DNA of 64,000 nucleotides, from contig NZ_CP035119.1 in assembly GCF_004087835.1 (NCBI RefSeq), positions 744,001 to 808,000 of the forward strand. The letters run 5' to 3'. The DNA comes from Halorussus pelagicus (GTDB lineage Archaea; Halobacteriota; Halobacteria; Halobacteriales; Haladaptataceae). Shown piece after piece: positions 8,146 through 16,914 of the stretch. The notes beneath the pieces were generated by a model, which did no database searches, was not told where the DNA came from, and saw only the letters and a list, made by a program, of their open reading frames with translations. A program made the translations under genes and the position numbers. Each line of letters begins with the position of its first letter. Positions within the stretch are counted from its first letter, which is position 1.

Positions 8146-8282
8146 TTGAGACCGAGATTCTGAAGGCGTCGAAAGCGAATTGTGAGAAATTCGGAAGTCG
8201 CTTTTGAAGACTTCGAGAGTCGGCTCTGAATGACCGCTAACTCGCGGAAAGCGTCGAGCTAGCTACTGCCGACGCCACTCAT

Positions 8283-8470
8283 ACCGCACGGCACCGCCCC
8301 GCACCGCAACCGCGGACCTCACACCTCCCCAACCGCCTGCGGTCCTCGCTTCGCTGCGGTCCTCGTCCACCGGCGGACAACCCGCGTCCGCCGAGCCGTC
8401 GTTCGCATCCGCTCACGACGACCTCGCGCGGTTGGCGCGGCGCGCAGTCGCGCCGCGCCAGCGCGCGCCG
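8283..8470 (+). repeat. Dispersed GC-rich intergenic repeat, copy A
   Basis: It begins with an ACCGCACGGCACCGC block that aligns to the complement of 53555-53602 at 46 of 48 positions, apart from one 5-base tandem difference. A variable middle follows (TCGCTTCGCTGCGGTCC), then CTCGCGCGG and a perfect 12-bp stem, TGGCGCGGCGCG-CAGT-CGCGCCGCGCCA (8433-8460). It lies between the convergent Lrp and Tat-protein genes, which are 408 bases apart. The preceding part, 8146-8282, shows no gene. No ORF or target-site duplication was recognised, so it may be a non-autonomous element or a structured repeat. Confidence 0.7.
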
Positions 8471-8553
8471 GGATGGATGTTCGGTGAACGCGTTTCAGTT
8501 ACGAAAACCGAAACCGGATCGAATCGCGTTTACACCCCCCGATTCCGACGTTC

Positions 8554-10419
8554 TCAGTTCCCTCGTCCCGGACCGCCGTCGAAGCTCACTTCCGCGATGC
8601 GGGTGTTGTAGGGGTCTCGCTCCTCGGTCTCGGGCGGAATCTCCACGTCGGGCGAGTATTGGCTCACAGTCCAGAAGCGCCCGCTCTGTGGGTCCACGGC
8701 GACGCCGTTGTAGTCGCCCCACCGGAGCGGGTTGCCGACCGTACCGAAGCCCTCGCCGTAGTCGTAGTTCGATTCGCCGTCCTGCACGACGAGCGAATCG
8801 GCCAGTTGACCCTGCGCGTCGTCCGCGGTCCGGCCCGCGACGACCGCCTGAATGTAGGTGTCCGGACCGCTCCGGTCGTGAGCTATTACCATCCGGCCGC
8901 CGTCAGCCCCGACCGTCGGGATGTAGTAGGAGGTTCCCGGTTCACCGTAGACGCCGCTCTGGACGACCGAGCGCGTCGCCACGTCGATTTCGTACCACCG
9001 AATCGCCGCGACCGCGCGCCCGTCGCCGTCCCAGTCGTACTGGATGGTGTGGGCGGTCCACAGCGACCCGTCGTCGTAGTCGGCGTTCATCAGGCGCGTG
9101 CCGAGCGTGTCCACGAGGTCAGTCTCGTCGCCGCCCTTCTGGCGCGCTGGCGGCGGATAGCTGTACGGGTCCACCGCGACGGTGTGACACGAGAGCGTCG
9201 GGTCGCCGAGCGGGTCGGTCAGTTCCCAGAGCGTGAGCGTCTCGACGCTCGGCCCGACGGGGAAGTCGGCGTTCACGAGGTAGTAGGCGTTCGACTGCCC
9301 GCCCGCGAACGGTTGGAGCGCGGGCTGGACCGTGAACGTCTGGCCGTCGGAGTTCGGGTCGCTCATCCCCGTGAAGTGGTTGGCGGTCACGTCCTCGCCC
9401 GCGTACATCGCGGCCTTGTCGAGCGTGACCATCGTCACCTCGAACTCCGTGCCGAAGAAGTTCTGGGTCAGGTAGATGGCGTCCCGGCCGACGCCGAGCG
9501 GCGGGTAATCGACCAGCCCCTCGTTTTCCAGCGGCGGGACGCGGTAGACGTGCCACTTCCCGTTCGGGTTGCTCGTCGCCGACACCGCGACGACCCACCA
9601 CCCTCTCGGCGGGCGACTCACCTGCACGTCCTCCAACTCACCCTCCTCCAGCATCTCGCGGTCGATGACCTCGCCGTCGGTCGTCAGGCCCGGTTCGTAC
9701 TGGGTCGCCGCGACGACGAACCGGTCGCTCTCGCGGTCGTAGCGCGCCCGCGGGTCGAACACGAACGGTTCGCCGTAGAAGAACCCGCCCTCAGGTTCCG
9801 AAATCACTGGCTCCCAGAGGCGTTCAAGGCGGAACTGCTGTTCGCGCGTCCCCGACTGCTTGTTGAAGATGGCGACCTGCCGGTTGAGCGCGTGGACGAG
9901 CTTGCCGTTGCCCGCGGCGACCTGCGAGTCAGAGGGAACCCCGCCGCGAGTCTCGTCGGCGTTCACGCCGTCGTACTCGGTGCGCACCGAGAGCGGGCCG
10001 GAGTCGTCGATGTCCGACTCCTGTGCGGCCTGCCGCGGCGGCTGGCGACCCTCGGCGTCGGCGGCGTCCCGGCGACGGTCCGCCATCGCGGCGGCGTCCG
10101 CGGGATTCGCGGCGTCCACCGTCGGTTCGGCGTCCCCGCGACCCTGTTCGGCCCGAATTTGTCCGACGTTGACGGTTCCGCCCGAGTACGTTCGCTCGAA
10201 GGGACCCTCTGCGCAGTCGGTCTGCGCGGTGGCGACGCCCCCGCCGAAATTCGCCAGCGAAAGCCCGCCCAGTCCGACGCCCGTGGCCTGTAACAGGCGT
10301 CGGCGGTCCATCGAGAGGTGTCCGTCGTCCGTGCGGTCTGTTCCGTCGGCGTCCCTGCCGTCAGTTACCGTCCCGTCGTCGTCCGTATCCGAATCGCCGT
10401 TTCGTTTGCTTCGTCTCAT
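8554..10419 (-). CDS. Tat-exported protein of unknown function
   Basis: A 621-residue protein. Residues 1-35 are acidic, then DRRRLLQATGVGLGG is a clear Tat signal (residues 39-65) with probable cleavage after ATA. The mature part has an Ala/Arg-rich linker followed by a long, beta-rich body. Repeated blocks such as WVVAVSATSNPNGKWHVY, DYPPLGVGRDAIYLTQNFF and RWGDYNGVAVDP suggest a beta-propeller-like fold. No catalytic residues can be assigned. The ORF continues about 40 residues before the Arg pair; an internal Met just before DRRR is an alternative start. It stands alone between copy A of the repeat and a gene remnant. Confidence 0.75.
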   Translation of the reverse strand: MRRSKRNGDSDTDDDGTVTDGRDADGTDRTDDGHLSMDRRRLLQATGVGLGGLSLANFGGGVATAQTDCAEGPFERTYSGGTVNVGQIRAEQGRGDAEPTVDAANPADAAAMADRRRDAADAEGRQPPRQAAQESDIDDSGPLSVRTEYDGVNADETRGGVPSDSQVAAGNGKLVHALNRQVAIFNKQSGTREQQFRLERLWEPVISEPEGGFFYGEPFVFDPRARYDRESDRFVVAATQYEPGLTTDGEVIDREMLEEGELEDVQVSRPPRGWWVVAVSATSNPNGKWHVYRVPPLENEGLVDYPPLGVGRDAIYLTQNFFGTEFEVTMVTLDKAAMYAGEDVTANHFTGMSDPNSDGQTFTVQPALQPFAGGQSNAYYLVNADFPVGPSVETLTLWELTDPLGDPTLSCHTVAVDPYSYPPPARQKGGDETDLVDTLGTRLMNADYDDGSLWTAHTIQYDWDGDGRAVAAIRWYEIDVATRSVVQSGVYGEPGTSYYIPTVGADGGRMVIAHDRSGPDTYIQAVVAGRTADDAQGQLADSLVVQDGESNYDYGEGFGTVGNPLRWGDYNGVAVDPQSGRFWTVSQYSPDVEIPPETEERDPYNTRIAEVSFDGGPGRGN

Positions 10420-10579
10420 TGGAACTCCGAGTTGATAATCTCCATATTAAGAGTTAGTTAATTACCTCCTGACAGAGTTTCCAAAGATAAACGAACGAGA
10501 AATTTTAAGATGGGGCGCGCTGTACGTATGTTGCTCTGAGCCGAGCGGAAATACAAAATCGTCGCGGCGTGAAAAATGG

Positions 10580-10783
10580 GTCCCGTCGAATTACTTCGGC
10601 GGCGAGACCGACCACGTCACGAACCTGCTCGCCTCGAAGTTGCGGGTGGACGTGCGCCGGGACGAACCGGTTGGGTTCAGTTTCGACGGCGAGACCACCG
10701 AGTACCAGTCGCTGACGATGGAGACCGGCGAGCGCACGGTGGAGATTCCGGTCGGCGAGCGCTACGAACCGAATCCGGACTGA
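10580..10783 (+). pseudogene. 3' remnant of an unidentified gene
   Basis: This frame reads 67 residues (VPSNYFGGETDHVTNLLASK onward, ending ERYEPNPD) and a TGA. Composition is that of a real haloarchaeal protein: acidic, high GC at third positions, ordered beta-rich pattern. The frame continues upstream only into AT-rich non-coding-looking sequence with no in-frame ATG or GTG before a stop-dense region. It therefore looks like the C-terminal end of a deleted gene. I do not recognise the parent family. The flanking 10420-10579 is AT-rich promoter-like sequence, and 10784-10821 holds nothing visible. Confidence 0.55.
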
Positions 10784-10821
10784 AGCGCTCGTCGTACCGA
10801 ACGAACCGAACTCGGAGAAAA

Positions 10822-11355
10822 TTACACCGCTTGGTCGTGCGGGCCGGAGAACTCCCGCTCGCGGCGGTACTGCTCGACGAACTCCTCGATTTCGAAATCG
10901 AGCATGTCGTCCTCAAACTGGGCCATCGCGTCGTCGTCCTCGGCGTGACTGACGGCGTGTTCCATCAGTTCTACGAGGAGTTCGACCACGATTTCGTGGA
11001 GTTGCCGGGAGTCGAAGTCGGTCAGCCAGACCAACGCGTAGCCAACGTCTTGGTCCTCCTCGACGTTCTCGCTGACGACCTTTTGCGGGAACTCCTCCAG
11101 CACGACGCCCATGATGTGGGGTGTCCCGAACTCGCCGAGGTCGTCGTCGGTGTCGATGGTCGCCTGGAGGACGTTCACGAGGAACTCCGGGACGAATCGG
11201 GAGGGCGGATGCACGTCGGTCACGACCGCGTGGTTCGCGCCGCAGGCACACTCGTACTCGCGCATGCCCATGTCGAGGTCGTGAACGTGGACTGACTCGC
11301 CACAGGGGAGGTCGATTTCGGCCCCCCGACCGCCCGGAACGCGCGGTTCTGCCAT
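10822..11355 (-). CDS. Conserved haloarchaeal protein, DUF5815-like
   Basis: A 177-residue, very acidic protein. Near residue 35 a YECACGANHAVV segment supplies a CxC pair and a His; with Cys in LPCGES near residue 18 these could bind a metal. The middle holds PSRFVPEFLVNVLQAT and a helical DFDSRQLHEIVVELLVELMEHAV segment. The pattern matches the haloarchaeal family I know as DUF5815; the number is from memory. It looks cytoplasmic, with no signal or membrane segment. Function unknown. Confidence 0.72.
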   Translation of the reverse strand: MAEPRVPGGRGAEIDLPCGESVHVHDLDMGMREYECACGANHAVVTDVHPPSRFVPEFLVNVLQATIDTDDDLGEFGTPHIMGVVLEEFPQKVVSENVEEDQDVGYALVWLTDFDSRQLHEIVVELLVELMEHAVSHAEDDDAMAQFEDDMLDFEIEEFVEQYRREREFSGPHDQAV

Positions 11356-11447
11356 GCGACAGGGTTGGGGTTTCGAGCGTTTAAACGCCGCGACTCGCAG
11401 AGAGGCGTGAAGGTTGAAATACGAACACGAGACAACCCCTTCTCAAG

Positions 11448-11555
11448 ATGGCGAAGCGAATCTGTCTCTCGCGAGCGGCTCACGAACGCCTGAAAACGCT
11501 CAGAGACGACGGCGAGACGTTCTCCGAGGTGATACTCCGAGTTACTGTGGACTGA
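11448..11555 (+). CDS. Short VapB-like antitoxin, no toxin partner
   Basis: A 35-residue ORF. Its sequence (MAKRICLSRAAHERLKTLRD, then GETFSEVILRV) matches the N-terminal DNA-binding core of haloarchaeal VapB-type antitoxins (UPF0330/DUF217 group), which usually run to 70 residues or more. No PIN-domain VapC gene follows; the next gene is on the opposite strand and ends 2 bases away. It may be a truncated remnant or a free-standing short regulator. The start is the only ATG in frame. Confidence 0.5.
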   Translation: MAKRICLSRAAHERLKTLRDDGETFSEVILRVTVD

Positions 11556-11556
11556 C

Positions 11557-11970
11557 TCAGGGCCAGTCGTCGCGCTGGTCTTCCTCGGTCGCGTCCTCGC
11601 CGTTGTCGGCCTCCTCGGCGAGTTGCCACTCGGCCGCCTCGGCGGCCTCGGTCACGTCGAGGAACTCCCACTCGTGGTCGTCGGCGAGGTCGCGGTCCTC
11701 GTCGTCCGTGCCGACGAGGACGTGGCGGTCGGTGTCGAACTGCTCGCGGACGCTTTCGAGGCTCTCGCCTTTCCCCTTCGGGCCGGAGAAGAAGTCCTGC
11801 CGGATGCGGTTCTTCCGGGTGAAGTTGGTGACGACGTAGGTGGGCTTGTCCGAGACCACGCCGACGTACTTGCTCCACCTGCGGGCGTCGTCGAACACCG
11901 TGCCGGGTTCGGCCAACTCTTCCAGCGCCGAGAGTTCGAAGGCGAGGGTCATCTCGCCGCTTCCGTTCAT
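11557..11970 (-). CDS. Conserved haloarchaeal protein, DUF7124-like
   Basis: A 137-residue soluble protein. The N-terminus MNGSGEMTLAFELSALEELA and the central SKYVGVVSDKPTYVVTNFTRK and IRQDFFSG segments are strongly conserved in haloarchaea (a family I recall as DUF7124). The C-terminal 30 residues are acidic and low in complexity. A Met nine codons upstream is possible but adds only non-conserved residues. It is convergent with the short antitoxin-like ORF. Function unknown. Confidence 0.68.
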   Translation of the reverse strand: MNGSGEMTLAFELSALEELAEPGTVFDDARRWSKYVGVVSDKPTYVVTNFTRKNRIRQDFFSGPKGKGESLESVREQFDTDRHVLVGTDDEDRDLADDHEWEFLDVTEAAEAAEWQLAEEADNGEDATEEDQRDDWP

Positions 11971-12098
11971 ACCTCCATTTCGGCCCGTGGCGGCCAAAAC
12001 GGCTTCGGTACGGAGCCATCTCTACCGGGGACTCGATGGGCGACTCCAAACGCGGGCGTCGCTCCGGGTCGGACGCTCGAACGCGGCCGAAACGCCGG

Positions 12099-12341
12099 TC
12101 AGACGAGTTCGACGCGGAGGTACTCCGAGAACACGACGACCGGTTCGTCGGCGAGCGCGGTAGCGATTTCTGGCGTGACCGCGACGGTGCCACCGCCCTC
12201 GCGGTCGGCGAGCAACTGCTGGACCTCCTCGGGGAGTTCGTCGAAGTGGCGGACCGGCGCGCCCGCCGGGAGGGTCGTCGTGGGACGGACGCGGACTGTC
12301 CGTCCGTCGCGCTCGGTTCCGGAAATCGTGTTCGAGGACAT
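12099..12341 (-). CDS. Small conserved haloarchaeal protein
   Basis: An 80-residue protein, mostly beta with one short helix (FDELPEEVQQLLADREG), not matched to a named family. Good TATA-like sequence (GGTTTAACATA on the minus strand) lies about 35 bases upstream of the chosen ATG, supporting real expression. A Met six codons earlier is an alternative start. No signal, membrane segment or metal motif is visible. Confidence 0.55.
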   Translation of the reverse strand: MSSNTISGTERDGRTVRVRPTTTLPAGAPVRHFDELPEEVQQLLADREGGGTVAVTPEIATALADEPVVVFSEYLRVELV

Positions 12342-12506
12342 TGTGTTACGTGATACCAAATGTCGTGTAGTATGTTAAACCTTCTGGTCGTCGGAACTTA
12401 CAGTTCGGCTCGATAGATATTCCGTCAGGGCCGCACGTCGAAAAAGAAATCGGGCGGGATAGCCGCGTTCGGCGGCACTACGGGCGCTTGAAGGCCGAGT
12501 CGCTGG

Positions 12507-12743
12507 TCAGAAGCGGTAGCCTTCGTCTTCGTCGCCGAGCGAACGCTCGGTGGTCTCCATCATCTCGTCGGCGAACTCCATCTCGTCGCGGGTGTCGCTC
12601 TCCATCGTGGTCTGGTACTCCTTGATACCGAGCGAGAGTATCTCTTCGAGGGCCTCTTGGCGGTCCACGAACTCCTCCTGCGAGACGAGTTGGTCGATCT
12701 GCATGTCCACGTCGTCGGACAGGGAGATTTCGAGTTGGGGCAT
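12507..12743 (-). CDS. Ribbon-helix-helix-like protein, DUF7120-type
   Basis: A 78-residue protein whose first half, MPQLEISLSDDVDMQIDQLV followed by an EEFVDRQEALEEILSLGI helix, fits a ribbon-helix-helix DNA-binding fold: a beta strand and two helices that dimerise. The second half is an acidic helix, possibly for partner binding. I recall a haloarchaeal family of this type as DUF7120. Target genes are unknown. It is followed 163 bases later by the terminus of an FAD oxidoreductase on the same strand. Confidence 0.65.
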   Translation of the reverse strand: MPQLEISLSDDVDMQIDQLVSQEEFVDRQEALEEILSLGIKEYQTTMESDTRDEMEFADEMMETTERSLGDEDEGYRF

Positions 12744-12905
12744 GTACGTGCGCTACCGGTTCCAGCCACTACAACGTTTGGTTGCCGCACGGTTCGGCCG
12801 CGAACAGCCCCAGAAACGGTAATCGAGGGCGACGAAAACGGAATCGAAACTCGGGCAGACTCGCGGTTCGCACGGTGAGCGCTCGCCAGACGCGACGCTT
12901 CGTCA

Positions 12906-14147
12906 CTACTGTTCCTGCGGAATCGCCAGCTCTTCGGGGTCGAAGTCCTTTTCGAGCAGGGTCTCTTTCTGGTCGGCGACCTCCGCTTCCTGCCGGATGA
13001 GGTCCTTGTAGTTGCCCTGCGGGGCGATGTCGCCGATGAGGACGCCGCCGATGAGCTTGCCGTCCTTGAACGCGAGGCGTCGCCACTCAGTGTCGCTGTA
13101 CTTGCGCTCGCACTCGTCGTCGCCCAGCGTCGGGAAACCGAAGCTGAGGAACGGGAAGTCGAAGTGCGTGATGGAGTACGACGAGACCCAGCGGAACGAC
13201 TCGACTTCGTCGTCGGCGACCATGTTCTTCGCGGCGATCTGGCCCTGCTCTTTCGCACTGCCCCACGAGCCGTTCTGGGCGTGTTCGTCGAGGATGGTGT
13301 CGTAGTAGCGGGTGATGTCACCGGCCGCGTAGATATCTTCGACGCTGGTCTGCATGTACTCGTCAACGACGATGCCGCTGTCCTCCTCGATGCCCGCTCC
13401 TTGGAGGTACTCGGTGTTGAAGTTCAGGCCGATGGCGACGCCCACGAACTCGCTGTCGTACTCCTCGCCGTTGGCGTCCACCGTCGAGACGACCCGGCCG
13501 TCGTCGTCGGTCTCGAAGCCTTCGACGCCGCTTTCGAGGACGGGTTCGACGCCCTTCTCTTCGAGGGCGTCGTGGATAATCTCCGCGCCGTCCAGACTCA
13601 GGCCGTAGCGCCACCAGCGGTTGCCCCGCATGATGTACTTGGCATCGACTCCTTGGGCGGCACAGACCGCCGCGAGGTCGATACCGAGCAGGCCCGCACC
13701 GACGACGACGCCCGTGTCGGCCGCGTCCGCGTTCTCCTGAATCTTCCGGGCGTCTTGGAACGTCCAGAAGTGGTGGACGCCCTCAGCGTCGCTGTTGTCC
13801 ACCGGAAGCTGGGTCGGCGTCCCGCCCGTGGCGACCAGCAGTTTGTCGTACTCGAACGTGCCGCTGTCGTGGGTGTGTACCTCGTGTGCGTCAGGGTCCA
13901 CGCTCGTCACGAACGTGTTGAGTTCGAGGTCGATATCCCGCTCGGCGTACCAGTCTTCCTCGTGGATGGAGATGGGTGCTTCGGGGAGCTTTCCTTTGGC
14001 GAACTCCTTGATGAGGATACGGTTGTAGAGTGCCTCACCTTCGTCTGTAATCACGGATACGTCGGCGTCGGGGTCCTCCTCGCGGATGGTCTCCGCCGCG
14101 GAACTCCCCGCGATACCGTCACCGATTATGACGTACGACTCGCTCAT
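12906..14147 (-). CDS. NAD(P)/FAD-dependent oxidoreductase
   Basis: A 413-residue flavoprotein of the pyridine-nucleotide-disulfide/NirB-like group. The FAD Rossmann motif is YVIIGDGIAGSSAAE at residues 4-18, and the NAD(P) motif is VVVGAGLLGIDLAAVCAAQG near residue 145. The FAD-closing IYAAGDITRYYD lies near residue 275. No redox-active CxxxxC is seen, so it is not a classical disulfide reductase; electron transfer from NAD(P)H to an unknown acceptor is likely. I chose MSESYV because it directly precedes the FAD motif. It is divergent from the DUF6149-like gene. Confidence 0.85.
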   Translation of the reverse strand: MSESYVIIGDGIAGSSAAETIREEDPDADVSVITDEGEALYNRILIKEFAKGKLPEAPISIHEEDWYAERDIDLELNTFVTSVDPDAHEVHTHDSGTFEYDKLLVATGGTPTQLPVDNSDAEGVHHFWTFQDARKIQENADAADTGVVVGAGLLGIDLAAVCAAQGVDAKYIMRGNRWWRYGLSLDGAEIIHDALEEKGVEPVLESGVEGFETDDDGRVVSTVDANGEEYDSEFVGVAIGLNFNTEYLQGAGIEEDSGIVVDEYMQTSVEDIYAAGDITRYYDTILDEHAQNGSWGSAKEQGQIAAKNMVADDEVESFRWVSSYSITHFDFPFLSFGFPTLGDDECERKYSDTEWRRLAFKDGKLIGGVLIGDIAPQGNYKDLIRQEAEVADQKETLLEKDFDPEELAIPQEQ

Positions 14148-14252
14148 AACCGAGTCTTCATCTTCGGGGTTAAAGTCGGTTGCTATCTCCGTATTATGCG
14201 AGACGTTCACGGACAGACGAGCTTTTGGGCGTCGCGTCCTAACACTCGCCCG

Positions 14253-14846
14253 ATGAAGATAAACCAGAACGTCCGCCACTTCGCTTCGCGGAAGGCGCTG
14301 GAGCTTCCGGTGGTCTCCGACATCGTGAAGCAAAAGCTCGTGGACCTCCACACCCGCATCTTCCTCGAAAAGGCAGACGAGGCCCACCGCGAGGAGCGCC
14401 GGGAGCGACTCGACGCCTTCTTCGACGCGACGATGGACACCTACCTCGCGGCGCTACAGGAGGGTGCACCCGAGGCCGAGGCCCGTGAAATCACCCACAT
14501 CCAGGCCAACTTTGACTTCTACAACCACGGCTGGACCGAGATGATGGAGTTCCCCAGCGACGAACTCGACCAGCATTACGACCGCTACGCCGAGTTCTTC
14601 GAGCGCCACGGCATCGCCATCGAGGACCCTCTCGGCGAGTTCATGCCCGCCGACGGCATCCCGGACTCGCCCTCGACGCCCGAGAAGTTGGAAGAGCCGG
14701 AACACCCCTACGCCGAGGACGGGTTCGCCGACGACGTGTACGTGCAGGGACCCGACGGCGAGGTTCGCGTGGGTGGCCAAGAGGAACCCGACGAAGTGGA
14801 CCTGACCGACGCCCCCGGCGTGAGCGACGAGGACGCCGAAGCCTAA
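14253..14846 (+). CDS. Conserved haloarchaeal protein, DUF6149-like
   Basis: A 197-residue, mainly helical protein: residues 1-110 hold amphipathic helices (KALELPVVSDIVKQKLVDLH, then DEAHREERRERLDAFFD), and the last 60 residues are acidic and loop-rich. The N-terminal MKINQNVRHFA block is highly conserved in haloarchaea (family I know as DUF6149). No signal peptide or membrane segment. Function unknown; it is divergent from the FAD oxidoreductase, with about 105 bases between the starts. Confidence 0.72.
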   Translation: MKINQNVRHFASRKALELPVVSDIVKQKLVDLHTRIFLEKADEAHREERRERLDAFFDATMDTYLAALQEGAPEAEAREITHIQANFDFYNHGWTEMMEFPSDELDQHYDRYAEFFERHGIAIEDPLGEFMPADGIPDSPSTPEKLEEPEHPYAEDGFADDVYVQGPDGEVRVGGQEEPDEVDLTDAPGVSDEDAEA

Positions 14847-15005
14847 CCGGGGTCCGCGCACCCTCCGGATTCAATTTCGTTTCTCCGAGCGGTAGAAGAC
14901 ACAAAACAACGGCCGGGTGCGGATTTCTACCTTACAGTTCGTATTCTGAGACGTGCGGGAAGAAACAGCTATAAACATAGAGGGGATTGTGGGGAATCGA
15001 ACACA

Positions 15006-15374
15006 ATGTCCGGATTCGATATCGAAGCCGACGAGTCGGCGAATCGACTGCACATGGAACTTCGCGGGTCGCTGAGCGAGGCGGAGGCGGCGAGCGCCAT
15101 CGAACGAGTCGAGGCGGAAGCCGCGAAGCTCTCGCCGGGATTCGACGTTATCAACGATATCTCCGCGTTCAAACCCCTCTCCCAAGACGTGGCCGACATC
15201 ATCGCGGAGGGCAAAGAGGCGCTGACGGTCCGCGACGCCGCGGCGCTGGTGCGTGTCACGGGCGACTCGGCGCTCGGCGACATGCAGTTTAGCCGCGTCG
15301 GCGGCGACGAGGGCTACGAGGTCACGAAGGCCGAGACAGTCGCGGAAGCCGAGGCGAAACTCGACGAACGCTAG
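15006..15374 (+). CDS. STAS-like small protein
   Basis: A 122-residue protein with an alternating strand-helix pattern. It opens with FDIEADESANRLHMELRGSL, which resembles the N-terminal strand of SpoIIAA/STAS-type proteins, and continues with FDVINDISAFKPLSQ and a helix KEALTVRDAAALVRV. STAS domains act as anti-anti-sigma or regulatory modules, but archaea lack sigma factors, so a partner cannot be named. A TATA-like GCTATAAAC lies about 30 bases upstream. Its stop nearly touches that of the convergent oxidoreductase. Confidence 0.65.
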   Translation: MSGFDIEADESANRLHMELRGSLSEAEAASAIERVEAEAAKLSPGFDVINDISAFKPLSQDVADIIAEGKEALTVRDAAALVRVTGDSALGDMQFSRVGGDEGYEVTKAETVAEAEAKLDER

Positions 15375-15375
15375 C

Positions 15376-16776
15376 TCACTCGGGGGTGATTACTTCTTTC
15401 CGGCCCGCGATGCGGTCGGCACACTCGTAACCCGCGACGATGCCGCCGTTCAGACTGCGCTCGGGATACTGCGCCCTGCTGGCCATCCCGGCGTAGTAGA
15501 GACCGTCGGCGACTTCCGCCGAGAGGTCGTAGGGAATCACCGTGTCGAGATACCCCCGTTCGTAGATGGGCGCGGCGCGGGGGTTCTTGCCGAGGCGGAA
15601 CTCCTCGACGTGCGAGCGGTCCCAGTCGGGGAACATCTCCTCGATGTGGCCGAGCCACAAGTCCTCGATTTCCGTCTCGTCCATCTGCCAGAGGTCCTCC
15701 TCGTAGTCCTGAATGTAGCTGGCGACGTACAGAAGATGGTCGCCGCCGTAGTTCTCCGGCGGCATGTAGTTGGTGTGCTCGATGAGCGCGCCGAACGGGG
15801 CGTCGTGGGCGACGTTCAGCCAGTAGGTGTCGGTCAGCGCTTCGTCCATCGTCACCAGCGCACAGACCGCGCCTTGGAAGTCGATGTCACATTCGTAGCC
15901 ACAGAGGTCTTCGAGGACGTTGGGCATCGCCGCGACCACTACGTCGTCCACGGCGTGCGTTTCGGTGGCGACGCCAGGGTCGGCCGCTTCGACGCCTCCG
16001 TCGGTCTCCGCCGCCTCACCGACCTCGGCGCTCGCCGCCGGTTTCGTCTCGACCGTCATCTCGCTGACTCGGCCGTCGTCGAGGTTGAGGTCAGTCACGC
16101 GAGCGTTCGTAGTGATGTTCTCGCGCCCGACCGCCGCTACGAGGGCGTCGAGCAACCGACCGAACCCGCCTTCGAGATAGCCCAGCGGTTCGCCCCGAAG
16201 GAGGTCGCGCTCGCCGCGGAACTTGATGCGACCCAACAACCACGCGGCGCTCACGTCGCCTTTCCGGTCGCCGAACTTGGCGTCCAGCAGCGGTTCGAAA
16301 AAGCCCTCGTAGACGCCGTTGGAGGTGTGTTCGCGCAGGAACTGTTCGATGGGCACGTCCTCGAAATCCTCCAGATTCTCGTAGGTATCGAACGTCGGAA
16401 TCCCGCCGCGCACGTCTATCTCTTGGGTGAGCATTGTGAGGCGGAACTTGTCGTAGACGCTCATGTGCGGGTAAGCCAGAATCTCCCACGGCTTGTCCAT
16501 CGGGTAGACGGTCCCGTCCCAGTAGTAGGCGTTCTTGCCGATGGGCCACGTCACGTCCTCTCCCAGTCCCAACTCCTCGATGAGGTCGATGATGGTCTCC
16601 TCGGAGGCCGAGAGGTGGTGGTAGAACTTCTCGACGGGGTCGCCCGCGGTCTCGTAGACCGCCGCGAGACCGCCGATCTGGTCGCTGGCTTCGAATACTT
16701 GCACGTCGTGTCCGTGCTGCTGGAGGCGGTAGGCGGCCGCGAGACCCGCGATTCCGCCACCGACGACACCTTTCAT
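15376..16776 (-). CDS. FAD-dependent amine-oxidase-type oxidoreductase
   Basis: A 466-residue flavoprotein. The N-terminal VVGGGIAGLAAAYRLQQHGHDVQVFEASDQ is the FAD motif of the amine oxidase/protoporphyrinogen oxidase/UDP-galactopyranose mutase superfamily. IGGLAAVYETAGDPVEKFYHH and YLEGGFGRLLDALV support it, and the C-terminal GLYYAGMASRAQYPERSLNGG closes the flavin site. Homologues in haloarchaea are annotated as NAD(P)/FAD oxidoreductases, and some lie in polysaccharide loci. Here the neighbours give no pathway hint, and the substrate is unknown. I took the Met directly before the FAD motif as the start. Confidence 0.82.
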   Translation of the reverse strand: MKGVVGGGIAGLAAAYRLQQHGHDVQVFEASDQIGGLAAVYETAGDPVEKFYHHLSASEETIIDLIEELGLGEDVTWPIGKNAYYWDGTVYPMDKPWEILAYPHMSVYDKFRLTMLTQEIDVRGGIPTFDTYENLEDFEDVPIEQFLREHTSNGVYEGFFEPLLDAKFGDRKGDVSAAWLLGRIKFRGERDLLRGEPLGYLEGGFGRLLDALVAAVGRENITTNARVTDLNLDDGRVSEMTVETKPAASAEVGEAAETDGGVEAADPGVATETHAVDDVVVAAMPNVLEDLCGYECDIDFQGAVCALVTMDEALTDTYWLNVAHDAPFGALIEHTNYMPPENYGGDHLLYVASYIQDYEEDLWQMDETEIEDLWLGHIEEMFPDWDRSHVEEFRLGKNPRAAPIYERGYLDTVIPYDLSAEVADGLYYAGMASRAQYPERSLNGGIVAGYECADRIAGRKEVITPE

Positions 16777-16914
16777 ACCACTCCGTTCGCCGCCGCCCGG
16801 CAAAGGTCTTGTTGAAGCCCCGGTGTGACGGTTGCCTGCAAGTCGTCGCTCCGGTCGTCTCTCGCCGAGTCGCGTTCAGGCCCCTTTTTGAGTTCCGGGC
16901 GCGTACTCCGGCGT

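Noticed and set aside
8484-9236. Arg/Ser-rich plus-strand frame over the Tat-protein gene
   Set aside because: Very basic composition typical of out-of-frame haloarchaeal DNA; the minus-strand gene has a clear Tat signal.
10420-10579. AT-rich spacer considered as an origin or integration scar
   Set aside because: No iterons, Orc1/Cdc6 gene, tRNA end or direct repeats are visible; it reads best as promoter sequence beside a gene remnant.
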